Shown here piece after piece: positions 7,746 through 15,473 of a stretch of 64,000 nt of DNA. The first letter of the stretch is position 1. Every line of letters begins with the position of its first letter. Made by a program: the position numbers and the translations under genes. The notes below the pieces were generated by a model. That model searched no databases. It was not told the origin of the DNA and saw only the letters and a program-made list of their open reading frames with translations. Source of the stretch: Nocardia colli (GTDB lineage Bacteria; Actinomycetota; Actinomycetes; Mycobacteriales; Mycobacteriaceae); the NCBI RefSeq assembly GCF_008704205.1, contig NZ_VXLC01000031.1:37981-101980 (forward strand), in the 5' to 3' direction.

Positions 7746-8738
7746 ATGCTTCGTTCGCGATTCGATAACTACGCTGATGCGCTCGGCCCGCCGGAGCACC
7801 GATATTACGGGTCGGGGTACAAGCGAGTTTCTCGATATTTGACCGATCTATCCGTCGCCCGATCGAGCCTGCCCGGCAGTACCTCCACCGCGGTGGCGCG
7901 TTTGATCTGGTCCGAGGATTGGACGGCCCGGAATTATGCCGGCTTGGTTCCGCGCGTGAGCGCCGTCGACGCGTTGATCATTGCCGCGGCCCTGTGCGAA
8001 GCGGTTATTGTTCGCGCCAGAGATCTGACCGAGACAGAGGCGAGCACCATCTGGCTGCGGCGTGTCCTCATTCGTAGTTCCGGGCTGTGCCCGGCAGACA
8101 CCAAACGAATCCGCGTGCGCGTCGTCCTGCTCAATGTGGTCGAGGGGGACCTAGAGGTGGAAAGTACCTACCTGTTCCGGGTCGGTCCATTGACCGGAGC
8201 GTTGACCCTGGCACACCCGCCGGGCGCTGTCTGGATTTCGTTCCAAGGTTCCGAGGTGATCGATGAGTTCTATTCGATCTATGGACTGCCGGGCAGGCAT
8301 CACTACCTTGAGGGGTTGACCAGCCATGAGTTGACGGCGACCTCGTTAGTGGTGGACGAGACGCAGGCCCGGGTCACCGCAACCCAGCAGATATCGGCGG
8401 CTACCGCGGCGACGCCGTATGTCGGTGCCGAATCGAAGTACGCCGATTCCGTCTCGTTTGTCGACGGCATCGTCGGCGGCGCCCAGCTGGCGCAGATCCT
8501 GCTGAATCATGTCGGCGGGGGTGGCGTGTCCGAGAACCACTTTCGGTTGCGGAAACTGGAGATCGTCGCGGACACGCCCGCCCGCAGCGCGACCGACGAG
8601 TTCGCGGGCGTCGCCGAGCTCAGTCGGCGCAAGGTGTTCGACCGAGACGGACGGCGGTGGCTCAGTGCCGCGGTCGGGATCACCGAATTCGGCGGTTTGA
8701 CCGGCTCGGTCTCGTGCACCCGTCCGCTGGCGAGCTGA
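7746..8738 (+). CDS. AvrD-family protein
   Basis: 330 residues. The N-terminus RFDNYADALGPPEHRYYGSGYKRV, in two stretches, the internal VSAVDALIIAAALCEA and the late YADSVSFVDGIVGGAQLAQILL are the conserved blocks I recognise from AvrD of Pseudomonas syringae. AvrD is a hot-dog-fold protein that directs formation of syringolides, C-glycosyl-lipid signals made from a beta-keto acyl precursor and a pentulose. ATG 7746 has a good AGGAAG ribosome site about 12 nt upstream. The leader contains a small GC hairpin (near 7706-7722). The gene heads a unit with the amidase-like and PH-domain genes and is divergent from GCS2. The product here is unknown; a diffusible signal is an inference. Confidence 0.75.
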   Translation: MLRSRFDNYADALGPPEHRYYGSGYKRVSRYLTDLSVARSSLPGSTSTAVARLIWSEDWTARNYAGLVPRVSAVDALIIAAALCEAVIVRARDLTETEASTIWLRRVLIRSSGLCPADTKRIRVRVVLLNVVEGDLEVESTYLFRVGPLTGALTLAHPPGAVWISFQGSEVIDEFYSIYGLPGRHHYLEGLTSHELTATSLVVDETQARVTATQQISAATAATPYVGAESKYADSVSFVDGIVGGAQLAQILLNHVGGGGVSENHFRLRKLEIVADTPARSATDEFAGVAELSRRKVFDRDGRRWLSAAVGITEFGGLTGSVSCTRPLAS

Positions 8739-8756
8739 GCACGCCATGGCTGTATG

Positions 8757-8847
8757 CGGCCGACCCCGCCGAATGCGGGGGTTTTCCACCGGATTTCGTG
8801 GAAGGGCGCGGCATCGTCACGCCGGGCCCCGCCCGCGCGGGGATCAC
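8757..8847 (+). repeat. Pair of orphan I-E-like repeat hairpins, 63 bp apart
   Basis: Two units, 8757-8786 and 8823-8847, carry 6-bp stems CCCCGC/GCGGGG whose left arms start at 8764 and 8827. The second ends GGGGATCAC, close to the canonical I-E repeat end GGGGAGCAC, and matches that repeat at 18 of its last 21 positions as judged by eye. The 63-bp interval equals the first interval of the array beside cas6e. Both are in the same orientation as that array. They fill the gap between the AvrD and amidase-like genes. Confidence 0.55.
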
Positions 8848-8854
8848 ATCTTCG

Positions 8855-8881
8855 CATCCAGCTCTGGGAGAGAACGGATTT
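8855..8881 (+). promoter_or_regulatory. Weak dyad-type promoter before the amidase-like gene
   Basis: CATCCA-GCTC-TGGGAG, then 5 bp, then GGATTT. The geometry matches the window-wide palindrome but each half has a deviation. If used, transcription would start almost on the ATG at 8883 or 8889, giving a leaderless mRNA. Could be chance. Confidence 0.3.
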
Positions 8882-8882
8882 C

Positions 8883-10322
8883 ATGACAATGCGATTCGGA
8901 TCTGCGGTCGAGCTCGCCGCCGGCGTTCGGGAGCGACGGGTCTCCGCCCTCGAAATTGCACAGACGAGTCTCGGTAAAATCTCGCAGGCGAACGGGACTT
9001 CGAGCGCCTTCGCCCACATCGATGTCGCCGGGGCGCTCAGTGCCGCCCGCAAGGCCGACCGTAATGTCCAGTCAGGGCACGGCCGGCTCCCGCTGGCCGG
9101 TGTGCCGTTCGGCATCGCGGACTTCGACGACTGCCTCGGCATGCCTACCCGGCACGGCAGTTCGCTGTTCTGGGCGGCAAAGCCGGCCTCGGTCGAAGGG
9201 CCGTGTCTGCGCCGCCTGCGCGCGGCGGGCGCGATTCCGATCGGCAAGACCGTCGTCACCGAGTTCGGCTGGCATGAGCACGGCACGTGTGTGGCCGCGA
9301 AGAATCCATGGGACCCTCGCCGATCGCCGGGAAACGGCGGCGCGGCCGCTGTCGCGTCCGGGCTGGTGCCGTTCGCGATCGCTTCGGATTTCGACGGTTC
9401 GGTGCGCACGGGCGCCGCGTACTGCGGCGTTGTCGGGTTCACGCCGAGTCGCGGGCTGCTGCCGGTGAGCGGGCGGTTGACCCCCGGCACCTACGGCGGC
9501 GACCTCCGCGGCATGGGTGTCGTCGCTACGACGGTGCGCGATGTCGCGCAACTGCTCGAGGTCGCGGCGGGGGCGGATCCGGTGGACCGGGAATCCTTGG
9601 GGCGCAGCGGCGAACGGTACACCGAACGGGTCGAGCAGGTGGATCTGTCCGGTCTCCGGGTCGGCTGGGCGCCTGATCTCGGCTACTCCGAACTGGATCT
9701 GGAGGTCCGCAGAATCGCCTATGACGCCACCCAAGCCGTCGTGGCGGCAGTCGGCGCCGAGGTGGTGGTTTCCGAGTTCTATGTCGGTGACCTGCCGCTG
9801 GTTTCGTTTCCGGCCGGGATGTGGCTGGTCGCGATGCTCGAGGCGCGCGGCCTGGTGCCGGAGCGAATCGATGAGCTGGGCCCCGGTGTGCGGGCACTCG
9901 TGGCGGACGTGCTCGAGCGCCGCGAGGTGGCCGGACTCGGTGGTTTGCTCGCGAGCTACGCGCAGGCGCAGATGCAGCGCGCCGCCCTGCAACAGCGGGT
10001 GGCGACGCTCTTCACCCAGGTGGATGTGTTACTGACGATGGCGACCGCAGGTGTCGCGCCGGAGGTGCGGCCGGACGAAACGCGGTGCGAGGTGCGAGCC
10101 GTCGATCCGCGGGCCGCGTCCTGCGCCGGGCTGGCGAACGCGTGCTGGCTGCCTGCCGCGTCGGTGCCTGCCGGGATGTATGCGGGGCTGCCGATCGGGC
10201 TGCACATCGTCGCGCCCTTCGGCCGGGACGATCTCGTTCTCGGTCTGGCACACGCGCTCGAGCAGGCGCGGCCGTGGCGCACGCGCACCGATGTCCGTTC
10301 GACTCCGGCGAAGAAGGGGTGA
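8883..10322 (+). CDS. Amidase-signature protein lacking catalytic Lys and cis-Ser (probable pseudoamidase)
   Basis: 479 residues, normal for the amidase signature family. Alignment by eye to the family is good along the whole length: LAGVPFGIADFDDCLGMPT, NPWDPRRSPG, LVPFAIASDFDGSVR, AAYCGVVGFTPSRG. The catalytic triad is broken, however. The Lys of GVPxxVKD is Ala (GIADF), and the GGSSGGSAAAVA loop with the cis-Ser is shortened by three residues to GNGGAAAVA. Only the nucleophile Ser of DGSVR remains. Hydrolysis by the normal Ser-cisSer-Lys route is therefore unlikely. It could bind an amide or act as a scaffold. ATG 8883 is followed by an alternative ATG at 8889. The end is 2 nt from the PH-domain gene. 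Confidence 0.8.
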   Translation: MTMRFGSAVELAAGVRERRVSALEIAQTSLGKISQANGTSSAFAHIDVAGALSAARKADRNVQSGHGRLPLAGVPFGIADFDDCLGMPTRHGSSLFWAAKPASVEGPCLRRLRAAGAIPIGKTVVTEFGWHEHGTCVAAKNPWDPRRSPGNGGAAAVASGLVPFAIASDFDGSVRTGAAYCGVVGFTPSRGLLPVSGRLTPGTYGGDLRGMGVVATTVRDVAQLLEVAAGADPVDRESLGRSGERYTERVEQVDLSGLRVGWAPDLGYSELDLEVRRIAYDATQAVVAAVGAEVVVSEFYVGDLPLVSFPAGMWLVAMLEARGLVPERIDELGPGVRALVADVLERREVAGLGGLLASYAQAQMQRAALQQRVATLFTQVDVLLTMATAGVAPEVRPDETRCEVRAVDPRAASCAGLANACWLPAASVPAGMYAGLPIGLHIVAPFGRDDLVLGLAHALEQARPWRTRTDVRSTPAKKG

Positions 10323-10324
10323 CC

Positions 10325-10705
10325 ATGGGTTTTCTGGACGGTTTGATCGGAAACGCGGGCCGCGTCGATTCGGCTGCCGCACAACAGGAATACGCGAAAC
10401 TCTTCGTCGCCGACGAACAGGTGCGCGCCGCGTACCTATTGATCCGCGACATGATCCTCTTCACGGACCGGCGGCTCATTCTCATCGACAAGCAGGGGAT
10501 CACCGGACAGAAAGTGAGCTATCACAGCATCCCGTATCGCGCGATCGTGCACTTCACCGTCGAGACGGCGGGCGTATTCGACCTCGACGCGGAACTCACC
10601 GTCTGGATCTCGGGGTTGGCACAGCCGTTGCTGCAGAAGCGATTCAGCAAACAAGTCGATGTGTACGAGGTGCAGGCAATCCTCGCGAGCTTCGTCGCGA
10701 AGTAA
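10325..10705 (+). CDS. Small bacterial PH-domain protein
   Basis: 126 residues from ATG 10325, 2 nt after the amidase-like stop, so co-transcribed. The pattern of beta strands (AYLLIRDMILFTDRRLILIDKQG, in two pieces, then YHSIPYRAIVHFTVETAG and LTVWISG) with a final helix is that of the bacterial pleckstrin-homology (YokE/bPH) family. These domains usually mediate protein or membrane contacts and have no enzyme activity. No signal peptide or membrane segment is present. It is the last gene of the AvrD unit and converges on the MerR gene with a 4-bp gap. Confidence 0.75.
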   Translation: MGFLDGLIGNAGRVDSAAAQQEYAKLFVADEQVRAAYLLIRDMILFTDRRLILIDKQGITGQKVSYHSIPYRAIVHFTVETAGVFDLDAELTVWISGLAQPLLQKRFSKQVDVYEVQAILASFVAK

Positions 10706-10709
10706 TCGA

Positions 10710-11426
10710 TCAGGGCTGCCGCTCATCGAGGTGTGTGCTGGTTTCACTCTGGAAGCGGTGCGTGATGAACCGGGTGGCGAGTTCGATGATCGACGTGGTG
10801 CCGAGATCGGGCGGGACAACCGCCGCGTCCGGACCGGGTTCGGCCTGGTCCTCGGCGGGTGTCTCGTCATCGAACGGGGACAATGCCATTCGATGCAGCA
10901 AAGCGATGCGCCGGTGCACCATCCGGTTGCAGTCCGCCTGGATCCCGGCCAGCTCGTCGAGCACCTCCGGTAGCGGAATGCCTACCGCGACAAGCTGATT
11001 GGCGAGTCCGATCAGCTGCGGATCGACCACTCGATAGGTCACCGCGTCGACCGGTTCGTACAGGCCGAGCGAGACGGCCCGGGCCAGGCCGTTCGGCGCA
11101 TCGGCATACCGCGTGGCGAGTTCGGCCGCCGAGATCCGGGTATCTGCGGTCAATTCGTGGTCGGTGAGGCCGAGGATGTCCGAGAGCTGGTCGCCGCGGT
11201 CGACGGCGTTCAGCAATTCACGTATGCCGTTGAGCTTTATGCCATGACTGAGCAAGCGACTGATTGTGCGCACTCGGGTGAGGTGTTCGGGTCCGTAGAA
11301 TCCGCGGCGACCCCGCACCTGCGGGGGCGGCAGGATCCCGCGCTCGTGGTAGACCTTGATGCTGCGCACGGTCGTGCCGGCCTGCTGTGCAAGCTGGTCA
11401 ATCGTGTATTCGAAGCGCACGGCCAT
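10710..11426 (-). CDS. MerR-family transcriptional regulator
   Basis: 238 residues. The N-terminal winged helix is typical: YTIDQLAQQAGTTVRSIKVYHERGILPPP, in consecutive blocks, then RRGFYGPEHLTRVRTISRLLSHG. The roughly 130-residue C-terminal part is helical and has no cysteine cluster or known ligand domain that I recognise. It might sense a small molecule. MerR proteins bind dyads in the spacer between -35 and -10. The window-wide TTCCCA palindrome lies in just that place, so this protein is one of three candidate regulators in the window. It follows the ROK gene on the same strand at 65 bp, with an inverted repeat in between. Confidence 0.85.
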   Translation of the reverse strand: MAVRFEYTIDQLAQQAGTTVRSIKVYHERGILPPPQVRGRRGFYGPEHLTRVRTISRLLSHGIKLNGIRELLNAVDRGDQLSDILGLTDHELTADTRISAAELATRYADAPNGLARAVSLGLYEPVDAVTYRVVDPQLIGLANQLVAVGIPLPEVLDELAGIQADCNRMVHRRIALLHRMALSPFDDETPAEDQAEPGPDAAVVPPDLGTTSIIELATRFITHRFQSETSTHLDERQP

Positions 11427-11455
11427 ACGACAAGGTAATCACATTCTGTGCTGAC

Positions 11456-11474
11456 CGTGGCTCGAGCTGCCACG
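11456..11474 (-). promoter_or_regulatory. Inverted repeat between ROK and MerR genes
   Basis: CGTGGC-N7-GCCACG, a perfect 6-bp inverted repeat located 18 bp after the ROK stop and 30 bp before the MerR start. No T-run follows, so an operator (for example MerR autoregulation) is as likely as a terminator. Confidence 0.4.
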
Positions 11475-11491
11475 AATCGCGGGTCCATCGA

Positions 11492-12379
11492 TCATTCGGT
11501 CTGGCCGGTTCCCATCATGGCGAGTAATCCGGCGCCTGCTAGCACCCCGAGTTCCGCGAGCCCGGACGGCACCACCCGCAACCCGGGCAGAAATGCCATC
11601 CGGGCGTGCGCGGATATCTCTGCCCCGAGCGGCTTCCACAGCTCGGGGCCCGCTTGCGCGAGCGTGCCACCGACGATGACGAGATCTATGTCGAGCAACG
11701 CGGCCACCGACGCGATGGCCCGGCCGAGTGCGGTGCCGGCCCGGCCGAGCGCGGCGATCGGGATCGGCTCGCCGAGCCGGGCGGCCTCGACCAGTGCCTG
11801 TCCGGACTCGCCGGACCAACCGCGTTCGCGCGCCCAGTTCACCGCCGACCGTCCGCCTGCCACCGCGTCGAGGCAGCCATGACCACCGCAGACGCACGTT
11901 TCGTCGAAGCCTGGAACGAGCACGTGTCCGATATGCCCGGCGTTGCCGGTGCGGCCGGCGACGATCAGTCCACCGGTCATGATGCCGCCGCTGACTCGAT
12001 CCGAGACATTGATCGACAGCGCGTCGACGGTGTCGTTGGTGCCGCCGAAGTTCCGCTCGGCCAGCGCCAGGCAAACCCCGTCCAGTGCGACATGGACCGA
12101 GGCGGCGGGGAACAGGTCGCGCACCGCCGCGGCGACGTCGAAGCCCGCCCGCCACTCGCGGATATCGGCCGGGGCAATAATTCCGGCGCCCATGTCTATC
12201 GGACCCTGGCAGGCGATGCCGACCGCGGTGATCTCGATGCCGCCGGCCACCTCCAGGAGTAGCTCCCGGCAGCGGGCCCATGGATCGCCGGCGGCCGCCG
12301 GAAGCCGCTGGATATCTTCCGCGCCGACCAGGCCCGCGGCGAAACCCGAGCCATTGATCTCGAACGCAAGCACAGTCAT
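11492..12379 (-). CDS. ROK-family sugar kinase or sugar-responsive protein
   Basis: 295 residues with no N-terminal HTH, so kinase-type rather than repressor-type ROK. The zinc motif CVCGGHGCLDAVAGG is intact. The sugar-binding motif reads AGHIGH instead of AGEIGH, which is common in actinobacterial members. The segment normally reading ENDAN is ALDGV: the catalytic Asp stays, but the neighbouring Glu and Asn do not. The phosphate loop EINGSGFAAG also deviates from DIGGTK. Activity is therefore uncertain. It precedes the MerR gene on the minus strand and follows the WhiB-like gene by 48 bp, so the three may be one unit. Confidence 0.75.
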   Translation of the reverse strand: MTVLAFEINGSGFAAGLVGAEDIQRLPAAAGDPWARCRELLLEVAGGIEITAVGIACQGPIDMGAGIIAPADIREWRAGFDVAAAVRDLFPAASVHVALDGVCLALAERNFGGTNDTVDALSINVSDRVSGGIMTGGLIVAGRTGNAGHIGHVLVPGFDETCVCGGHGCLDAVAGGRSAVNWARERGWSGESGQALVEAARLGEPIPIAALGRAGTALGRAIASVAALLDIDLVIVGGTLAQAGPELWKPLGAEISAHARMAFLPGLRVVPSGLAELGVLAGAGLLAMMGTGQTE

Positions 12380-12427
12380 CGGCGCCGCACCGCCGACTGG
12401 GTTCGATTCTGCATCGGGACGTCGACC

Positions 12428-12871
12428 TCAAGCTTCAGCTGCGTGGGAATGGACGAGCGGATGCCCGAGGATCAGATGGCGGTGCGGCGCGGCCGATTTC
12501 GGCGCGGCCGGGACGGGCCGGGGTCCGTTGCGGATGATCTGCAAGGGTCGCCGATGATCGAGCGGCGTCGCTCGATGACGATCCAGGTTCTCGATGACCT
12601 TGCCGGTGTTGTCGTAGGCGATGCCGGCCCAGATCATCGCTCGCGGGCTGTCGCCGCGGCTGATGAGGTTCTGCGCCAGCTGGTCGCACTGACGGAAAAG
12701 TGGGCAGTCGGCGCACATTCGGATGGCTTCGCGCCACGAATCCGGTGTACCGGTGTCGAGATCCCAGTCGTCCGGGTGATCGGCGCAGGGTGGCTTGCGC
12801 GCGGGTTTGGTGGACCCTCTCGCCTGGGTCGAGTGCCGCGCGCGCGATGGGTACAGCTCTGAAATGGTCAT
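12428..12871 (-). CDS. WhiB-like (Wbl) iron-sulfur transcription factor
   Basis: 147 residues. Four cysteines in Wbl spacing: C29, C53, C56 and C62 (C-x23-C-x2-C-x5-C), which hold a [4Fe-4S] cluster. They are followed by the turn motif MIWAGIAY, the equivalent of G(V/I)WGG that contacts sigma-A region 4. ATG 12871 was chosen for its GGAG ribosome site 9 nt upstream, although the frame is open further. The C-terminal extension of about 50 residues (Arg/Pro/His-rich) is longer than in most Wbl proteins and could bind DNA. Divergent from the PAS-like gene across a 365-bp operator-rich region. Its target is unknown; it is a candidate for the TTCCCA regulon. Confidence 0.88.
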   Translation of the reverse strand: MTISELYPSRARHSTQARGSTKPARKPPCADHPDDWDLDTGTPDSWREAIRMCADCPLFRQCDQLAQNLISRGDSPRAMIWAGIAYDNTGKVIENLDRHRATPLDHRRPLQIIRNGPRPVPAAPKSAAPHRHLILGHPLVHSHAAEA

Positions 12872-12966
12872 GCCAACTCCGGGAATGCTGAGGGCACGCC
12901 TGGAGGCGGCATGCCCATGATCGGGGGCAACCATCAGGGCTGCTCAACAGTCCCTGGGAGGGCCAG

Positions 12967-12979
12967 TGTCACCACTGGT
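12967..12979. repeat. 13-bp repeat TGTCACCACTGGT, copy 1
   Basis: The identical 13-mer occurs again at 14391-14403, where it overlaps the palindrome before the type IV operon. This copy lies about 95 bp upstream of the WhiB-like start. On the minus strand it contains GGTGACA, so it may be a binding site shared by the two promoters. Function not shown. Confidence 0.4.
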
Positions 12980-13033
12980 ACTTCGAACGCTAGCTCACGT
13001 TAGGGGCTTCAGCAAGCTTTTAGGCTGTTAATT

Positions 13034-13054
13034 AATGGACCGTTATGTAATGTA
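13034..13054 (+). promoter_or_regulatory. Operator-like element 1 (AATGGACCGTTA)
   Basis: AATGGACCGTTA followed by TGTAATGTA, an imperfect version of the palindrome found 107 bp downstream. The 365-bp gap 12872-13236 holds these two elements, copy 1 of the 13-mer, and several AT-rich stretches that could be promoters for the divergent WhiB-like and PAS-like genes. No gene is seen in it. Confidence 0.5.
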
Positions 13055-13140
13055 CTACTCCGATATATCGACGGACTTTCCGCAGGTAACTGGGCGTGTG
13101 ACCGATTCAATGTTGAGCTATCGACGAGTTAAACCTATTG

Positions 13141-13162
13141 AATGGACCGTTAAGTAACGGTA
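13141..13162 (+). promoter_or_regulatory. Operator-like element 2, palindrome ACCGTTA-AG-TAACGGT
   Basis: A perfect 7-bp inverted repeat with a 2-bp centre (13146-13161), preceded by the same AATGGACCGTTA as element 1. Spacing between the two elements is 107 bp, about ten helical turns. The form suits a TetR- or MarR-type dimer. It lies about 80 bp upstream of the PAS-like start, which argues that the upstream part of that open frame is not translated. Confidence 0.6.
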
Positions 13163-13236
13163 TGTTGGTTAACGGGCGCCACCTCCTCGGGCGGTGTTCC
13201 AGAGGGTCGGCTCAGCCGCGCAGGTGCGGCTCGGCG

Positions 13237-14385
13237 ATGGGACTGGAGCTTGTGATTCCGTGGGTGACAGTTGAGACATTGACGCCGGGCGTCCTGTCGG
13301 TGGCGGCAGTGGGCGACGAGCCGCGCGGTTTCGCCGGCTGCCAACGGGTGTTGCAACGGCTGTTCGCGAAGACGCCCGCGCTTTATGACCATCTCAACGC
13401 GGTCGGCGTCTGCGATATCGTGCGCGCGGTGCGGGACCGGGCCGAAGACCTCGATCTGATCATCCCGACCCGTTCGGGTCCGCATCAACTGCTCGGACGC
13501 CCCGTCTTCGGGCTGGCGGGTGACGTACACGCGGTCCGAATGTGGTTGGGGCCCAGCAGTGCTGAGGTTCCGGCCGTGCGCCCGGCGACCGGCGCGATCT
13601 GGGACCTCGGCACCCAGACCTTGCAGCAGCCGAGCGGTATCACCAGCCTCACCGGCCTCGCGGCGGAAGAGTACGTGCCGACCATGTCCATCGCCGAGCT
13701 GTTCCAGCGGGCGCCGACGTTCGACCGGCACGCGGAGGTCCTCGACCTGCTCTACGACCCCCGTGCGGGGGACAAATTGCAGTTCGATGTCGCGGTGACC
13801 CAGGGATCCGGCCGGCCGGGGCGGTGGCGGATCACCCTGCGCGCCCGCGACGACGCCCGTACCCGCGGAGCGTGGCTGCTCATCGAGGACGTCACCTCGG
13901 CGGACGCACCCGCGGCCTGGATGACTCTGGAGCGGGCCGGATTACGCGAGGCGCATCGCCGGGCGGGTACCCACCTGGCCGTCGTCCAGGTCGAGCACAC
14001 GAGCATTTCGCACTGGCTCACCGATCCGGTGCCGTGGATCCGGTGGGACTATCTGTTCCGGCCGGTGGACGTGTTCCACCCCGACGATCGCGAGCGGCTC
14101 GCCGCGGCCGGTGAGCATCTGATGTCGGGTGAGGCGGCCGAGGTCACCGTCCGGGCGCTGGGTTACGACGGCGGATACACCCTGACGTCGATGCTGCTCT
14201 ATCCGTATCCGGGATACGCGAATCGAGAAATCGCCATCGCGGAGTTCGCGCGTGTGGACGACACCGAGCCGGCGTCGAACGGGCACGGTGTGGATGTGCC
14301 ACTGCCGGAGTTCAGTTCGCCGGTCGGCTACGACGAGCAGTTGCGCCGCTCGTCCGGGCGGCGGGAGCGCGTCCCGACCTGGTGA
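13237..14385 (+). CDS. PAS/GAF-like sensor protein of the mycobacterial-nocardial type
   Basis: 382 residues from ATG 13237 (AGGTG upstream); a GTG at 13252 is an alternative. The frame is open up to 13138 but would run through the operator palindrome. I see two sensor-like parts: an N-terminal domain of about 130 residues, then a PAS-like domain (SIAELFQRAPTFDRHAEVLD through RGAWLLIEDV), and a further part containing FHPDDRERLAAA, typical of PAS/PAC linkers. There is no kinase, GGDEF or HTH output domain. Similar stand-alone proteins occur in mycobacteria, with unknown role. It ends 7 bp before the palindrome of the type IV operon. Fold call is moderate. Confidence 0.55.
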   Translation: MGLELVIPWVTVETLTPGVLSVAAVGDEPRGFAGCQRVLQRLFAKTPALYDHLNAVGVCDIVRAVRDRAEDLDLIIPTRSGPHQLLGRPVFGLAGDVHAVRMWLGPSSAEVPAVRPATGAIWDLGTQTLQQPSGITSLTGLAAEEYVPTMSIAELFQRAPTFDRHAEVLDLLYDPRAGDKLQFDVAVTQGSGRPGRWRITLRARDDARTRGAWLLIEDVTSADAPAAWMTLERAGLREAHRRAGTHLAVVQVEHTSISHWLTDPVPWIRWDYLFRPVDVFHPDDRERLAAAGEHLMSGEAAEVTVRALGYDGGYTLTSMLLYPYPGYANREIAIAEFARVDDTEPASNGHGVDVPLPEFSSPVGYDEQLRRSSGRRERVPTW

Positions 14386-14390
14386 CCCAT

Positions 14391-14403
14391 TGTCACCACT
14401 GGT
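14391..14403. repeat. 13-bp repeat TGTCACCACTGGT, copy 2
   Basis: Exact copy of 12967-12979. Here it overlaps the left half of the dyad operator of the type IV secretion operon, linking this promoter with that of the WhiB-like gene. Confidence 0.4.
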
Positions 14404-14419
14404 GGGAATACCGGATAGG
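14393..14419 (+). promoter_or_regulatory. Dyad promoter of the type IV secretion operon
   Basis: TCACCA-CTGG-TGGGAA, 5 bp, then GATAGG as -10-like hexamer (14414-14419). Right half perfect, left half four of six. Transcription would begin near 14425, leaving a leader of about 25 nt before ATG 14449. Confidence 0.6.
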
Positions 14420-14448
14420 TGGGGCTGGCGGCGCTCTCTACGATTTCG

Positions 14449-15453
14449 ATGGTGAGGACTATTGTCGGCAAACAGCGGGATTCGGGTGAGGTTTTGCTTC
14501 ACCGGATGGCCGCGCGCCGCCGGCGGGAGAATGTATCGGTCGCGGTGCTCGTCGTACTCGCGGTGCTCGGCGGCGGCCGGGCGATCTTCGATTTGGTTTC
14601 CTCGGATACGCCGAGTGATACCAGCGCCGCGACGGCGTCGACGGTGGGGCATGCATATCTGGCGACGTCGTTTGCCGAAGAGTTCGTCACCGCATATTTG
14701 AGTTCGGTTACCGGACAACAGGATCGGATCGCGGAATATCTCGGGACCCAGCAGCGCGTCACTTTACCGGCCGTCGCCCGGGAGGTCTCCGATCCAATGG
14801 TCGTGTATGTATCGCGCGCGTTATCGGATCGCGGTGTGGAGATATGGTCGGTGACCGTTTCGGTCCGGGTCGCGACGATCGGCGCGACGACCGGGACCAC
14901 CCGCGAATTCTATCGGGTATCGGTGTCGGTGATCGAAGGCAGGCTGCGGGCAATCGCACTGCCCTCGGTGGTCGAGCCGCCGGCCAGGGCGCCGGTCCTC
15001 GCACTGACGTATACCACGCCGTGCGCACAGGATTCGCCGCTGACCCAGGTCGCCTCCGGCTTTCTCGCCGCATTCCTCACCGGCACCGGTGACGTGTCGC
15101 GCTATACGACATCGGCGGCGGGGATCAGCGCACTGCGCCCCGCGCCGTTCGCCGGGGTCGATTCGGTCACGGTGCTGGCCGACGACGCGGGTTGCGGTGC
15201 CGGCGGTTCGACGGCGAAGGTGCTGGCCACCGTGGACCCCAAGCGGAACAACGAAGCGGCGACGACGCTCGCCTACCCACTGACGATGGTGCGCAGCGCG
15301 GGGCAGTGGCAGGTGGCGTCCGTGGATCCCGTTCCGGCGCTGACGAATCCGCTCGCGGTCGTCGGCGGCAAGCCGGACTCGGCCGGCCCGGCCGGTGTCT
15401 CCACCACCACGCGTTCGCCGACGGTGCAGATACCGCCGCCGGTGCAGAAGTAG
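14449..15453 (+). CDS. TcpC/VirB8-like conjugation protein
   Basis: 334 residues. A short basic cytoplasmic part is followed by one transmembrane segment (about residues 28-50), then two NTF2/VirB8-like domains outside the membrane. The layout, length and position at the head of a T4SS operon match TcpC of pCW3 and Orf13 of Tn916. TcpC is an inner-membrane scaffold of Gram-positive conjugation machines. ATG 14449 was chosen because the promoter dyad at 14393 excludes the earlier in-frame ATG; no clear ribosome site is visible. First gene of a tightly packed operon running to 23494. Confidence 0.75.
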   Translation: MVRTIVGKQRDSGEVLLHRMAARRRRENVSVAVLVVLAVLGGGRAIFDLVSSDTPSDTSAATASTVGHAYLATSFAEEFVTAYLSSVTGQQDRIAEYLGTQQRVTLPAVAREVSDPMVVYVSRALSDRGVEIWSVTVSVRVATIGATTGTTREFYRVSVSVIEGRLRAIALPSVVEPPARAPVLALTYTTPCAQDSPLTQVASGFLAAFLTGTGDVSRYTTSAAGISALRPAPFAGVDSVTVLADDAGCGAGGSTAKVLATVDPKRNNEAATTLAYPLTMVRSAGQWQVASVDPVPALTNPLAVVGGKPDSAGPAGVSTTTRSPTVQIPPPVQK

Positions 15454-15473
15454 CACGAGAAGGGTTGCGTCCC

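Noticed and set aside
11492..12379. ROK protein as a further pseudoenzyme
   Set aside because: AGHIGH for AGEIGH is frequent in actinobacterial ROK proteins and the catalytic Asp is kept, so loss of activity cannot be claimed.
13757..13772. GC-rich hairpin resembling the CRISPR stem
   Set aside because: Within the PAS-like gene in frame (DPRAGD); a codon coincidence, no repeat flanks.
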